NCBI RefSeq assembly: GCF_047272945.1
Contig: NZ_JBKOPS010000004.1
Span: 124,001-188,000, forward strand
Reading direction: 5' to 3'
Length of the DNA: 64,000 nt
Origin: Rubrolithibacter danxiaensis
Lineage (GTDB): Bacteria; Bacteroidota; Bacteroidia; Sphingobacteriales; Sphingobacteriaceae
Below the pieces are notes generated by a model, which did not search any database, had not been told where the DNA came from, and saw only the letters and a list, made by a program, of their open reading frames with translations. This document shows positions 53,636 through 61,764 of the stretch, one piece after another (position 1 is the first letter of the stretch; the number at the start of each line of letters is the position of its first letter). Both the position numbers and the translations under genes were made by a program.

Positions 53636-54616
53636 TCAGAAAATCTGGAAATAGATGATGAAACCTATCAGTATAAGGTAAAGGCTTTCGTAAAACCACC
53701 TCCGCTTTGCATTTAGAAAGTAATAAGCCATAAAAATAGCTACAGCAGGAACTGCCAGCAGAAAATGGTAAACCTGCACTTGTTTTTTAAGATAGAATGA
53801 AATAAGGGCAAGCACAAGGAGAAAAAACAGCAGCTGAAAAGATTTACGCACCTGTACATAACTACGGAAAAAGTTTTGCCGAAGAGATATTGCTGAAAGT
53901 GCCAGTATGCATATTACAGGTATCAGAACAATATAATCGTTGAGGTTTATTTTAATAGCGGAAGGAAATTTATTGGTTAAAGGAAGGAATATTTGTAAAA
54001 AATTATCAAGCGAATCGTTCCAGTAATAAAAAACCGCCAGGATAAAATAGATGGTAGCAAAGCCTATGAGGCCCGAAACCCACTCCCGCCAGTTAAAAGG
54101 ACGAAATATGAGCAGACTTAACCATAAAAGCAGGAACATGACAATAAAAGGAAAATAGATTAAGGTGCCAAATCCAACCATCATTCCCAAATCAAACATT
54201 ACCGACCTGGCTTCATCTCTTCTGTAGATGCTCAAAAATTTTTCAATCATCCAGATAAGCAGGAAGTTACACAGCAAGGCCGGACTGAGAATTAAAAAGG
54301 GGGGCAGCAAACTTGCAGCAGTTGCATACATCAAAGAAGGTAAAAAACTGGGGCGGCCAAATAAATTATAATTATTTACAATGCGGTTGAGAAGGATTGC
54401 CTGGAAAAAGGTAAGCAGCAGGGCGATTGATATATTTTGAAGAGGCGAGAAGAAACTTTCCTGGGGTACAACCAGCAACAGACGTACAAAGGATTCCATG
54501 AAGCTAAAATCCAGAACATCAGGCAACTGAAATAACATTCCGAACCGTAAAATCAACAGTATAATAAACAAGAAAAAAATATTAAACGGCGTTAAGTTTC
54601 TGAATTGGTTTATCAT
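53636..54616 (-). CDS. DUF6427 family membrane protein
   Basis: A 326-residue integral membrane protein with about nine or ten helices and few charged residues. It begins INQFRNLTPFNIFFLFIILLILR. The central FLLIWMIEKFLSIYRRDEARSV loop and FRPFNWREWVSGLIGF segment match what I recall of the Bacteroidota-specific DUF6427 family. The function is unknown to me. It stands between purQ and a glycosyltransferase gene, with 86 and 58 bases either side. No catalytic motif is evident. Confidence 0.7.
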   Translation of the reverse strand: MINQFRNLTPFNIFFLFIILLILRFGMLFQLPDVLDFSFMESFVRLLLVVPQESFFSPLQNISIALLLTFFQAILLNRIVNNYNLFGRPSFLPSLMYATAASLLPPFLILSPALLCNFLLIWMIEKFLSIYRRDEARSVMFDLGMMVGFGTLIYFPFIVMFLLLWLSLLIFRPFNWREWVSGLIGFATIYFILAVFYYWNDSLDNFLQIFLPLTNKFPSAIKINLNDYIVLIPVICILALSAISLRQNFFRSYVQVRKSFQLLFFLLVLALISFYLKKQVQVYHFLLAVPAVAIFMAYYFLNAKRRWFYESLYLILIGFIIYFQIF

Positions 54617-54674
54617 ACCGGAACATCCTGCTTTATAACAACAATTATAAAGAAAATCCCAGTATAAAAATTAA

Positions 54675-55664
54675 TCAGTTACGGTATCTGTTAACCAGAT
54701 CGCAAACAATGGAAGCAGTATTATCAGGAAAATCTACCGAAGGAATTCCGGACGAACCGAGCCATCTTTTTAAACTTAGCGGAAATTCAGCGTTGAGCTG
54801 GTAGGCAACAGGAATGCCCAGCTGCCTCGCAGCTTCGGCATTACATAATTGCTCGTACTGATAACGCATGGGAATAACAAAAACCTTCTTTTTCAAAAAC
54901 AACGCTTCTGCCGGGCCTTCAAAGCCGCCTCCGGTTAATAGTCCGCTTGAATTTGCGAGACTTTGATTAAATAATTTATTGTTCACCGGCTGAACCCGCA
55001 CATTTTTTTCTGTATATGTGTTACGGCTATGCTTTGAAAAAACTTCAAACCGCATTTCAGGGACTTTATGAAGATAATTCAGCAGAAGCCTGTCGTGATA
55101 GGCAGGCAAATAAACTGTTACATGGCCCAAATCTTTTATTTCCTGCTGTCTTATTTCACTTCTGATTACAGGAGTATGAATAAAATCGTCATACTTCTGA
55201 AAATGAAATCCGATTTTATAGGTTGCGGGAGCATAATATTTAAAGATCCACTCTGAATATTTAGACCCCTTTTCCGGGCGAGGGGTATTTTTCGAAAGAA
55301 ACGATGCCTGGTGGCTCAAAGCAATGCTGGGGCGTCCCTGAAGCTTACATGCCCAGGCCGAAACCGGCTCAAAATCATTTATAATCAGATCATATTTTTT
55401 TAAAGGCAATGATTTTATATCCCGCCACAGACGGCTCAAATTCATGGTGCGGTATGTTTGCCAGTGATCTACCCCGCCTTTTTTACCGAACACGAAGCTA
55501 AAACCATGAAAACGATAATTCACGGGTTCTTCAGGAAGTACATCGGCCTGTGTTCCGCTTATTAACAGATCCAGCTCGCCATGTTGCTGTAACAGCGGAA
55601 TAATTTCCCTGGCACGGCTTAAATGTCCGTTTCCTGTTCCCTGTATGGCGAAAAGTATTTTCAT
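54675..55664 (-). CDS. GT-B glycosyltransferase (MGT/MJ1255-like)
   Basis: A 329-residue putative glycosyltransferase. The N-terminus FAIQGTGNGHLSRAREIIPLL carries the G-x-G-H loop of the GT28/MGT-type families. A YDLIINDFEPVSAWACKLQGRPSIALSHQ region follows. The donor site is LLTGGGFEGPAEALFLKKKVFVIPM, with NAEAARQLG close by. It resembles the MJ1255-like group often annotated only as glycosyl transferase. Its neighbour upstream is an LpxH-like phosphoesterase, so a part in glycolipid metabolism at the inner membrane is plausible. Donor unknown. Confidence 0.75.
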   Translation of the reverse strand: MKILFAIQGTGNGHLSRAREIIPLLQQHGELDLLISGTQADVLPEEPVNYRFHGFSFVFGKKGGVDHWQTYRTMNLSRLWRDIKSLPLKKYDLIINDFEPVSAWACKLQGRPSIALSHQASFLSKNTPRPEKGSKYSEWIFKYYAPATYKIGFHFQKYDDFIHTPVIRSEIRQQEIKDLGHVTVYLPAYHDRLLLNYLHKVPEMRFEVFSKHSRNTYTEKNVRVQPVNNKLFNQSLANSSGLLTGGGFEGPAEALFLKKKVFVIPMRYQYEQLCNAEAARQLGIPVAYQLNAEFPLSLKRWLGSSGIPSVDFPDNTASIVCDLVNRYRN

Positions 55665-55719
55665 GTATAATCTAAGACCCGGCTTAAAATTTTCGAATAT
55701 CTCAATTTATATCCCCTTT

Positions 55720-56562
55720 TTAAAATTTATCCGCCTTAAGCTGCTCGAATAGTTTTTTTACGTCCAGTTTATTTTCAAATTCATCCTGGTCATTGTCTTC
55801 AAAACTTTCAATAAATACCGGTTCAGCCTGATAGCTGAAAATTTTCCACTCGCCCCTGTTATATTCCAGTGCTGTAAGGCTTTCTACCCAATCTCCCGAG
55901 TTCAGGTAGGTTACGCAGCCCTTTTCAGTTGTAATATTTCTTATTTCGGGTTGATGAATATGTCCGCAAATTACAAAGTCATAACCTTTATCTATCGCCA
56001 TTTCTGCAGCTGTACTTTCAAACTCATTAATAAACTTCACGGCATCTTTAAATTTTGCTTTTATCCGTTTTGAAAAACTCATCTTTTCTTTTCCTGTCAG
56101 ACGGAGGCACCAGTTAACAAACCTGTTAAGCAAAATCAGGATATCGTATCCAACAGCCCCCAGTTTAGCCAGCCACTTGGTATGCTGCATAGTTACATCA
56201 AAAATATCACCGTGAAATATCCAGGCTTTACGCCCGTCAAGATTTAATACTGCTTTATTTGTAAGCCGGAAGCTGCCTAAACTAAAATCAGAAAACTTTC
56301 GCAGCATTTCGTCGTGATTACCGGTAATGTAGTACACCGGAATTCCTTCTGCCACGAACTTCATTATCCTTCTTATCACTTTCATGTGGCTTTCGGGCCA
56401 GTACGACTTGCTGAATTGCCAGATATCAATTATATCTCCGTTAAGAACTAGCGCTTTCGGTTCTATGCTTTTTAAATAGTTTAGAAGCTCTTTAGCGTGG
56501 CATCCGTACGTACCTAAGTGCACGTCCGAAATAACTACCAGCTCTACTTCCCGTTTTTCCAT
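55720..56562 (-). CDS. LpxH-like metallophosphoesterase (UDP-2,3-diacylglucosamine diphosphatase family)
   Basis: A calcineurin-like phosphoesterase of about 280 residues. The five metal-binding motifs are visible: SDVHLG, LNGDIIDIW, TGNHDE, IFHGDIFD and CGHIHQPE. The INEFESTAAEMAIDKGYDFVICGH segment is typical of the LpxH2/YbbF-like branch, which hydrolyses UDP-2,3-diacylglucosamine in lipid A synthesis or related diphosphates. The start could be ATG 56562 (MEKREVELV) or GTG 56571, the latter overlapping the stop of a 36-residue open frame. I list the ATG. Many Bacteroidota have more than one such enzyme, so the exact substrate is open. Confidence 0.82.
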   Translation of the reverse strand: MEKREVELVVISDVHLGTYGCHAKELLNYLKSIEPKALVLNGDIIDIWQFSKSYWPESHMKVIRRIMKFVAEGIPVYYITGNHDEMLRKFSDFSLGSFRLTNKAVLNLDGRKAWIFHGDIFDVTMQHTKWLAKLGAVGYDILILLNRFVNWCLRLTGKEKMSFSKRIKAKFKDAVKFINEFESTAAEMAIDKGYDFVICGHIHQPEIRNITTEKGCVTYLNSGDWVESLTALEYNRGEWKIFSYQAEPVFIESFEDNDQDEFENKLDVKKLFEQLKADKF

Positions 56563-56567
56563 CTTCT

Positions 56568-56678
56568 TCACTCTTCCACTTCGTTGAATACTATTTCAAA
56601 AGGAGTGAATACAAATGCGGCAATCAGCAACAGGGCAAGCAACAGTAAATAGATTTTAACTTCTGTATCCATTTTCAT
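56568..56678 (-). CDS. 36-residue single-helix membrane peptide upstream of the phosphoesterase
   Basis: The minus strand reads an ATG at 56678 (a second ATG two codons later at 56672) and a TGA at 56568-56570. The product is MKMDTEVKIYLL through FVFTPFEIVFNEVEE. It has a charged N-terminus, one hydrophobic helix of about 18 residues rich in Leu and Ile, and an acidic tail. Its TGA overlaps the possible GTG start of the phosphoesterase (56571) by two bases, which suggests translational coupling. The orderly signal-anchor layout and position argue for a real gene, but there is no family I can name. Confidence 0.5.
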   Translation of the reverse strand: MKMDTEVKIYLLLLALLLIAAFVFTPFEIVFNEVEE

Positions 56679-56742
56679 TAAATCTATTCCGAAGATGGAT
56701 AAGAAATATTAGCAGAATATTAAAAACAAATGAATTAAAATG

Positions 56743-57270
56743 TTAATTCTGAAGGCTTAACATTTTTTTAATACGGCTCAACTGCCGGAGATGATGTTTG
56801 GAATGAATTTCTATAAACCGAAACCACTGACAGGCATTTAACATGCCTAAACGCGGATGCTGAATTTTACTTGAATTATTGCATTTATAAATCCGCGGAA
56901 CCAGACCTTCTATTTTATGCAGAAATTTTACAAGCTCATTTGAAGCTTCTTCCTTTGAAATTTTAGTTACCATAGCTGCCATTTTCTCAGGAGCTTTTAG
57001 CTTAACAGGCGGGAATCGGCCTGCAAATAACACAAGTCTCGCCAATAGAGAAATCCCTTCACTTTTAACAGGTTTTGTTTGATGTAAGCATTTTTCAATA
57101 GCAAGCAGAGAAGCACTGTTGGCCCGGGTAATATGAGAATACACTTCGGAATAGGACCACACTCCCGGAGCGGGAGTTTGTTGAAATTCTTCTTCTGTAA
57201 AGGTTTTTAAAACCTCCTGGTACTTTTCTATACTGGTTTTAATGGAATCAGAAATCCGCTTAATATTCAT
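56743..57270 (-). CDS. DinB-family protein
   Basis: A 175-residue four-helix-bundle protein of the DinB/YfiT type. Helix one includes IKTSIEKYQEVLKTFTEEEF, and a GVWSYSEVYSHITRAN segment holds the first putative metal His. The last helix has RFIEIHSKHHLRQLSRIKKML with the two further His (H-x3-H pattern). Family members bind a divalent metal. Some act as thiol-dependent transferases or hydrolases, but most are uncharacterised. It overlaps the HAD phosphatase gene by 4 bases, so the two are co-expressed. Confidence 0.8.
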   Translation of the reverse strand: MNIKRISDSIKTSIEKYQEVLKTFTEEEFQQTPAPGVWSYSEVYSHITRANSASLLAIEKCLHQTKPVKSEGISLLARLVLFAGRFPPVKLKAPEKMAAMVTKISKEEASNELVKFLHKIEGLVPRIYKCNNSSKIQHPRLGMLNACQWFRFIEIHSKHHLRQLSRIKKMLSLQN

Positions 57271-57965
57271 AATAAACTGATCAATTCCTCTAAATTATTA
57301 ATTTGAAATTTAACATCCTCCGGTTTTTCCTTATTAAAGGGATTAAAAAAAATTGCCTCTATTCCAAAGTCAAGCGCCCCACGAATATCTGCTTCCAGGC
57401 TATCGCCAATCATCAAACTATGTCTCTTTTCTGCCTCTGCTCCTGCCAAAGCAAACTCAAATATTGCCTTATCCGGTTTATTTACTCCCAAAACTTCAGA
57501 AATTACAATGGTTTTAAAATATGGAGCAAGGCCAGTAGTGGCTATTTTAAGTTCGGTAGATTCTTTAAATCCATTGGAAATAAGGTGTAAGCTGTATTTT
57601 TTGTACAAATATTCTAATGTTTCTATGGCCTGAGGAAATAGGTTTGTTTTGGTAGGACAAATTCGCACATAATCCTCCTCAAAAGAAACCGGAATCATTT
57701 CGTGCGACAAACCCAGTTCGACAAAAGTTTTACGAAAGCGATTTTCACGCAAGTGTTGTTTGGAGATATTGCCTAAGTGATACTCCCTCCACAACAGATG
57801 ATTATTCCGGGTGTAGGTTTCTATAAAAATATCCGCAGAAGATAATCCATATTTATGCAATTGGTAAGAATGATATAATTCATGTAAGGTTTCCTCCGCG
57901 TTGCGGTCAAAATCCCAGAGCGTATGGTCCAGGTCAAAAAATATATGCTTAAACTTATTTGTCAT
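57267..57965 (-). CDS. HAD-family phosphatase, YjjG/YfnB-like
   Basis: A 232-residue haloacid dehalogenase-type phosphatase. Motif I is FFDLDHTLWDF with the nucleophile and acid Asp. Motif II is HLISNGFKES. The Lys motif is in LGVNKPDKAIF, and motif IV is MIGDSLEADIRGALDFG. The YjjG/YfnB group acts on pyrimidine nucleoside monophosphates, including non-canonical ones. It overlaps the uracil phosphoribosyltransferase gene by 11 bases, which fits a pyrimidine salvage or housecleaning role. Substrate assignment is inferred from subgroup and context. Confidence 0.85.
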   Translation of the reverse strand: MTNKFKHIFFDLDHTLWDFDRNAEETLHELYHSYQLHKYGLSSADIFIETYTRNNHLLWREYHLGNISKQHLRENRFRKTFVELGLSHEMIPVSFEEDYVRICPTKTNLFPQAIETLEYLYKKYSLHLISNGFKESTELKIATTGLAPYFKTIVISEVLGVNKPDKAIFEFALAGAEAEKRHSLMIGDSLEADIRGALDFGIEAIFFNPFNKEKPEDVKFQINNLEELISLL

Positions 57966-58605
57966 CTTTTATCCCGTATGCAAGATCTCCCGCATCTCCT
58001 AAACCGGGGACAATATAAGATTTGGTTGTCATTTCTTCATCAATAGCGCCAATCCATAAACTGGCATTTGGGAAATTAGCTTTAACATGAGTTACTCCTT
58101 CAGCGCTGGCTATAATGGAAACGATGTGCAATTTTTTTATCTGGTACTGATCCAGCAAATCTTTACATGAAAGTACCAGGCTCCGACCGGTAGCCAGCAT
58201 CGGATCAGCAATAATTACAACCTTATCATTTAACGAAGGAGTTGTAATATATTCTTTATAAATATCCAGTTCACCGCTTTTTTTAACTTTTCTGTAGGCG
58301 GCTATAAATGCCGAATCGGCTTTATCAAAAAAGTTCAGCAAACCCTGATGCAGTGGAATCCCTGCCCTTAGAATAGTGGCAAGTACAGGTTGTTCTGCGA
58401 GTACAGGAACCATAGCCGTGCCTAAAGGAGTTTCAAACTCGGTATCAATATAAGCCAGCTTTTTACTGATCTCGTAAGCGAATATTTCGCCAATACGTTC
58501 CATGTTTTTTCTAAAACGCATGGAATCCTGCTGAATTTGTGCGTCACGCAGTTCAGCCATAAAATTATTAGCTATCGAAAGCGTATCAGATAATAAAAAA
58601 GTCAC
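57955..58605 (-). CDS. upp: Uracil phosphoribosyltransferase
   Basis: The enzyme makes UMP from uracil and PRPP. Signs are NFMAELRDAQIQQDSMRFRKN, ILRAGIPLHQGLLNFF, VVIIADPMLATGRSL (the PRPP loop) and AIDEEMTTKSYIVPGLGDAGDLAYG. The frame is open back to GTG 58665. I place the start at GTG 58605, because family proteins usually begin about ten residues before the IANxFxAELRD segment and the extra 20 codons match nothing. That gives about 216 residues, the normal length. It diverges from uvrB. Confidence 0.92.
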   Translation of the reverse strand: MTFLLSDTLSIANNFMAELRDAQIQQDSMRFRKNMERIGEIFAYEISKKLAYIDTEFETPLGTAMVPVLAEQPVLATILRAGIPLHQGLLNFFDKADSAFIAAYRKVKKSGELDIYKEYITTPSLNDKVVIIADPMLATGRSLVLSCKDLLDQYQIKKLHIVSIIASAEGVTHVKANFPNASLWIGAIDEEMTTKSYIVPGLGDAGDLAYGIKDDK

Positions 58606-58694
58606 AGGATAATTAATTTTTCGGTTAAGGCTTAAGCATTTTAAAATATAAGATAAATTAAACACGAATGGTTTGATTTTTGTAATATTACCCC

Positions 58695-58716
58695 AAACAT
58701 TACTACAATAATGTTT
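58695..58716. other. A/T-rich inverted repeat in the upp-uvrB divergent region
   Basis: AAACATTA and TAATGTTT form a perfect 8-bp inverted repeat around a six-base spacer. A separate 10-base palindrome, GTAATATTAC, lies just before it at 58682-58691. Either could be an operator or a transcript stem. I know of no regulator that matches. Confidence 0.35.
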
Positions 58717-58734
58717 ATTAAATAAGGTTTGATT

Positions 58735-58767
58735 GGGGGAACTCCGGGAGCTCCCCCTTCTTTTTAC
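58735..58767 (+). terminator. Strong GC-rich hairpin with T tract upstream of uvrB
   Basis: GGGGGA at 58735-58740 pairs with TCCCCC at 58752-58757. After one mismatch the stem continues with CTCC against GGAG. TTCTTTTT follows on the plus strand. This is a textbook intrinsic terminator shape, but no gene on the plus strand lies upstream, since upp is on the minus strand. It may end a short leader or small RNA, or act as an attenuator ahead of uvrB 36 bases away. Confidence 0.6.
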
Positions 58768-58802
58768 TTATTGCTGACCTGCCTTTTCTTATCTTTGAAT
58801 TA

Positions 58803-60857
58803 ATGGAATTTAAGTTAACATCTGACTATTATCCTACCGGAGACCAGCCGGAAGCTATCAGGCAACTGGTAGAAGGTGTACAGGCCGGAGAGCATTATCA
58901 GACGCTTCTCGGCGTAACCGGATCGGGAAAAACATTTTCAATTGCGAATGTGATTCAGCAAACGCAAAAGCCTACGCTTATCTTAAGTCATAATAAAACG
59001 CTGGCAGCACAGCTTTACGGAGAATTTAAGCAATTCTTTCCTGAAAATGCTGTTAATTATTTTGTTTCTTATTACGATTACTATCAGCCGGAAGCTTATA
59101 TAGCTACTTCTAATACTTATATTGAAAAGGATCTTCAGATAAATGAAGAGATCGAGAAACTTAGGTTAAGAACCACTTCGGCATTAATGTCAGGACGGAG
59201 AGATGTTATTGTAGTATCTTCAATCTCTTGTATTTACGGTATGGGAAATCCGGAAGATTTTTCAAATTCTGTTTTCCGCTTTGCCGTAGGAACTACCATC
59301 AGCAGAAATTCTTTTTTGCACAGACTTGTAGAAATTCTTTATTCCAGGACTACTGCAGATTTCAGAAGAGGAACTTTCAGAGTTAAAGGCGATACCGTTG
59401 ATATCTATCCTGCTTACATGGACCACGCCTATCGTGTTTCTTTTTTTGGTGATGATATAGAAGAGATCAGTGCCATAGATCCTGCCAGCGGAAAAACGCT
59501 GGAAAAAATGACACACCTGGCTATTTTTCCGGCCAATCTGTTCGTCACTCCGAAAGACCGCTTTACCCAATCTATCTGGGCGATACAGGAAGAACTGGAA
59601 GTACGCAAAAAACAATTGGTTGATGACCAGCGATATCTGGAAGCCAAACGACTGGAAGAAAGAGTAAATTACGATCTGGAAATGATCAGGGAATTAGGTT
59701 ATTGCAGCGGCATTGAAAACTACTCCAGATTTTTTGATGGCCGTGCTCCCGGAATGCGGCCTTTCTGTTTGTTAGATTACTTCCCCAACGATTACTTAAT
59801 GGTAATTGATGAGAGCCATGTTACGGTGCCGCAGATAAGGGCAATGTACGGGGGAGACCGTTCGAGAAAAATTTCCCTGGTTGAATATGGATTTCGCCTT
59901 CCCGCAGCACTTGATAACCGGCCGCTAAACTTCAATGAATTTGAAAGGCTTGCACCGCAGACTATTTATGTAAGTGCTACTCCCGGAGATTATGAACTGG
60001 AAAAAACAGAAGGCGTGGTGGTAGAACAGGTCATCAGGCCCACAGGGCTGCTGGATCCAACCATTGAAATAAGGCCGGTAATTAACCAGGTAGACGACTT
60101 GCTGGAGGAAGTTGATCAGACAATAAAACTTGGCGACCGGGTTTTGGTAACTACCCTGACGAAAAGGATGGCCGAAGAGCTTACCAAATACATGGATCGT
60201 TTGGGAATCCGCGTTCGATATATCCATTCGGAGGTAAAAACCCTGGAACGGGTAGAAATATTACGGGGTTTACGTCTGGGCGAGTTTGACGTGCTTGTTG
60301 GAATAAACCTGCTTCGTGAGGGTTTGGATTTACCGGAAGTATCGCTTGTTGCTATTCTCGATGCTGATAAAGAAGGTTTCCTTCGTTCGGAAAGATCGTT
60401 AATTCAAACGATAGGCAGGGCAGCACGTAACGACCGTGGCCGTGTTATTATGTATGCAGATACGATTACGGATAGTATGCGGATTACGATTGATGAAACA
60501 AACAGGCGCCGTGATAAACAGATCAGGTATAACGAAGAACATGGAATTACTCCTAAGACTGTAGGCAAATCGAAGGAAGCAATTATTGAGCAAACATCGG
60601 TAGTGGATTTTAAAGGCGGCGTACAAAAAGCGTATGTTGAAAAAGAAACCGCAAATAGCATCGCGGCAGATCCGATTGTGCAATACATGAGCAAAGCTGA
60701 ACTGCAAAAATCAATTGATAAAACCAAAAAAGACATGCTTGCTGCCGCAAAAGAAATGGACTTTCTGTTAGCAGCAAAGCTGAGAGATGAAATGTTTGCA
60801 CTGGAAAAAATGATGGAAGAACGGTTTGGAGGGAAGGGTAAAAAAGTTCAGAGTTGA
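58803..60857 (+). CDS. uvrB: UvrABC excision nuclease subunit B
   Basis: A 684-residue DNA repair helicase-like protein. Walker A is LLGVTGSGKTFSIAN, then SHNKTLAAQLYGEFK. The beta-hairpin region includes YFVSYYDYYQPEAYIA, and the DESHVTVPQI motif II follows. YVSATPGDYEL, the RPTGLLDP segment, INLLREGLDLPEVSLVAILDADKEGFLRS and QTIGRAARN (motif VI) are all present. The C-terminal UVR domain that binds UvrC is at about 635-670. The last codons (KKVQS and stop) lie within a repeat unit duplicated downstream, so the original C-terminus may have been replaced. Confidence 0.96.
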   Translation: MEFKLTSDYYPTGDQPEAIRQLVEGVQAGEHYQTLLGVTGSGKTFSIANVIQQTQKPTLILSHNKTLAAQLYGEFKQFFPENAVNYFVSYYDYYQPEAYIATSNTYIEKDLQINEEIEKLRLRTTSALMSGRRDVIVVSSISCIYGMGNPEDFSNSVFRFAVGTTISRNSFLHRLVEILYSRTTADFRRGTFRVKGDTVDIYPAYMDHAYRVSFFGDDIEEISAIDPASGKTLEKMTHLAIFPANLFVTPKDRFTQSIWAIQEELEVRKKQLVDDQRYLEAKRLEERVNYDLEMIRELGYCSGIENYSRFFDGRAPGMRPFCLLDYFPNDYLMVIDESHVTVPQIRAMYGGDRSRKISLVEYGFRLPAALDNRPLNFNEFERLAPQTIYVSATPGDYELEKTEGVVVEQVIRPTGLLDPTIEIRPVINQVDDLLEEVDQTIKLGDRVLVTTLTKRMAEELTKYMDRLGIRVRYIHSEVKTLERVEILRGLRLGEFDVLVGINLLREGLDLPEVSLVAILDADKEGFLRSERSLIQTIGRAARNDRGRVIMYADTITDSMRITIDETNRRRDKQIRYNEEHGITPKTVGKSKEAIIEQTSVVDFKGGVQKAYVEKETANSIAADPIVQYMSKAELQKSIDKTKKDMLAAAKEMDFLLAAKLRDEMFALEKMMEERFGGKGKKVQS

Positions 60858-61071
60858 AGGTTAAAAGTTCAAGATCATACTTTCATTACCTGATACTTAT
60901 TACTGACTACTTGCTACAACTACTAATAATGAACGGACAAAACAGAAAAAGTTCAAAGTTGAAGGTTGAAAGTTCAAAGACGAATCCTTTCATTACCTGA
61001 TATTGATTACTTGCTACTCAATACTTGATACAGACTACTTGCTACTAATAATGAACGGACAAAACAGAAAA
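60841..61071 (+). repeat. Tandem duplication spanning the uvrB end and the ywbE start
   Basis: Two imperfect direct copies, about 60841-60949 and 60946-61071. Each has, in order, a GTTCA-AGTTGAAGGTT-AAAGTTCAA segment, TTTCATTACCTGATA, a TACTTGCTAC segment, and ACTAATAATGAACGGACA plus the next codons of ywbE. The second copy carries an additional stretch before the start codon, so the distance between copies grows from 105 to 122 bases along the unit. The purine-rich AGTTGAAGG and ACTTGATAC-type words recall dispersed intergenic repeats common in Sphingobacteriaceae. That is memory, not a search. Confidence 0.8.
60929..61000 (+). pseudogene. Duplicated 5' fragment of ywbE
   Basis: This copy begins with the same seven codons as ywbE (MNGQNRK). 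It then runs into the repeat and stops after 23 codons (TGA at 60998-61000). It looks like a start-region fragment left by the tandem duplication. It could act as a short upstream reading frame, but is unlikely to make a functional product. Confidence 0.55.
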
Positions 61072-61248
61072 GATATCTACCCGGGGCTGGAAGTTGATAT
61101 TATTTTAAAGAAAGACCAGCGAAGCGGAAAACGAACACGCGGTATTGTAAAAGATCTCCTTACAAGTTCGTCCTTTCATTCAAGGGGGATAAAAGTAAGA
61201 CTAGAAGACGGACAAATAGGCAGGGTTATTGAGGTAATTGAAGAGTAA
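61051..61248 (+). CDS. ywbE: YwbE family protein
   Basis: A 65-residue protein of the YwbE (DUF2196) family. It begins MNGQNRKDIYPGLEVDIILKK, then TRGIVKDLLTSSSFHSRGIKVRL and GQIGRVIEVIEE, the usual family ending. The fold is a small beta-barrel. No function is established to my knowledge. The frame is open back to 61003, but the upstream part is repeat sequence and the ATG at 61051 agrees with family starts. Its upstream region has been replaced by the tandem duplication, which may have changed how it is expressed. Confidence 0.85.
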   Translation: MNGQNRKDIYPGLEVDIILKKDQRSGKRTRGIVKDLLTSSSFHSRGIKVRLEDGQIGRVIEVIEE

Positions 61249-61312
61249 CAGTAATTTTCATAGGAATGTAACGTTTGCATTTCAATAGAAATATTTTTCC
61301 TGTATAATCGTC

Positions 61313-61320
61313 TATATTTG
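61313..61320 (+). promoter_or_regulatory. Bacteroidota -7 promoter element (TATATTTG)
   Basis: Exact TAnnTTTG match 15 bases before the ATG of the DUF4834 gene. Confidence 0.5.
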
Positions 61321-61335
61321 TACTAATTGTTTCAC

Positions 61336-61602
61336 ATGGGATTATTAAAATTTCTTTTTATAACTATCTGCATTTTATGGCTTGTACGCTTTGTCTTCCG
61401 TTTATTACTGCCATTACTATTGCAGCGCCTTTTTAATAAAGTTCAAAACCAGGCAACTCAGGGCACTCACCGTTCATATGAATACAGTTCAAAAAAGCAG
61501 GGTTCCGTGCATGTAGATTATATCCCTCCTAAAGATAAAGAAGCCAGAGCAGCCGATAAAGCCGGTGAATTTGTGGATTACGAGGAAATAAAGGAGAGAT
61601 AG
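61336..61602 (+). CDS. DUF4834 family small membrane protein
   Basis: An 88-residue protein starting at ATG 61336. TTG 61327 is also in frame but sits only 6 bases from the promoter element. One or two N-terminal hydrophobic helices (LLKFLFITICILWLVRFVFRLL, LLPLLLQ) are followed by a polar tail ending HVDYIPPKDKEARAADKAGEFVDYEEIKE. The charged tail with VDYIPP and FVDYEEI is characteristic of the Bacteroidota DUF4834 family as I recall it. Function unknown. It precedes the large YfhO-like membrane gene, as is common in this group. Confidence 0.75.
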   Translation: MGLLKFLFITICILWLVRFVFRLLLPLLLQRLFNKVQNQATQGTHRSYEYSSKKQGSVHVDYIPPKDKEARAADKAGEFVDYEEIKER

Positions 61603-61736
61603 CCTTTAATTCTTTTTCCTTTGATTTTCATTGGCTGTCGCAAACGTTCTGATTTGTTGATCGGCCTTTACTTTTACCGGTTTTAATCAAAAATCTTCCG
61701 TTCCAAATCTCCTATCTTACATCTCATATCTTTTCC

Positions 61737-61744
61737 TATTTTTG
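61737..61744 (+). promoter_or_regulatory. Bacteroidota -7 promoter element (TATTTTTG)
   Basis: Exact TAnnTTTG match 20 bases before the ATG of the YfhO-like gene. Confidence 0.45.
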
Positions 61745-61764
61745 GGATCAAACTAATTTAAAGA

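Noticed and set aside
59262..60801. Several minus-strand open frames inside uvrB
   Set aside because: They are antisense to a fully conserved uvrB reading frame and have no protein-like features or start context.
61003..61050. Upstream extension of ywbE to 61003
   Set aside because: The added residues come from the duplicated repeat; the family starts at MNGQ-type residues and the ATG at 61051 is also the boundary copied in the duplicate.
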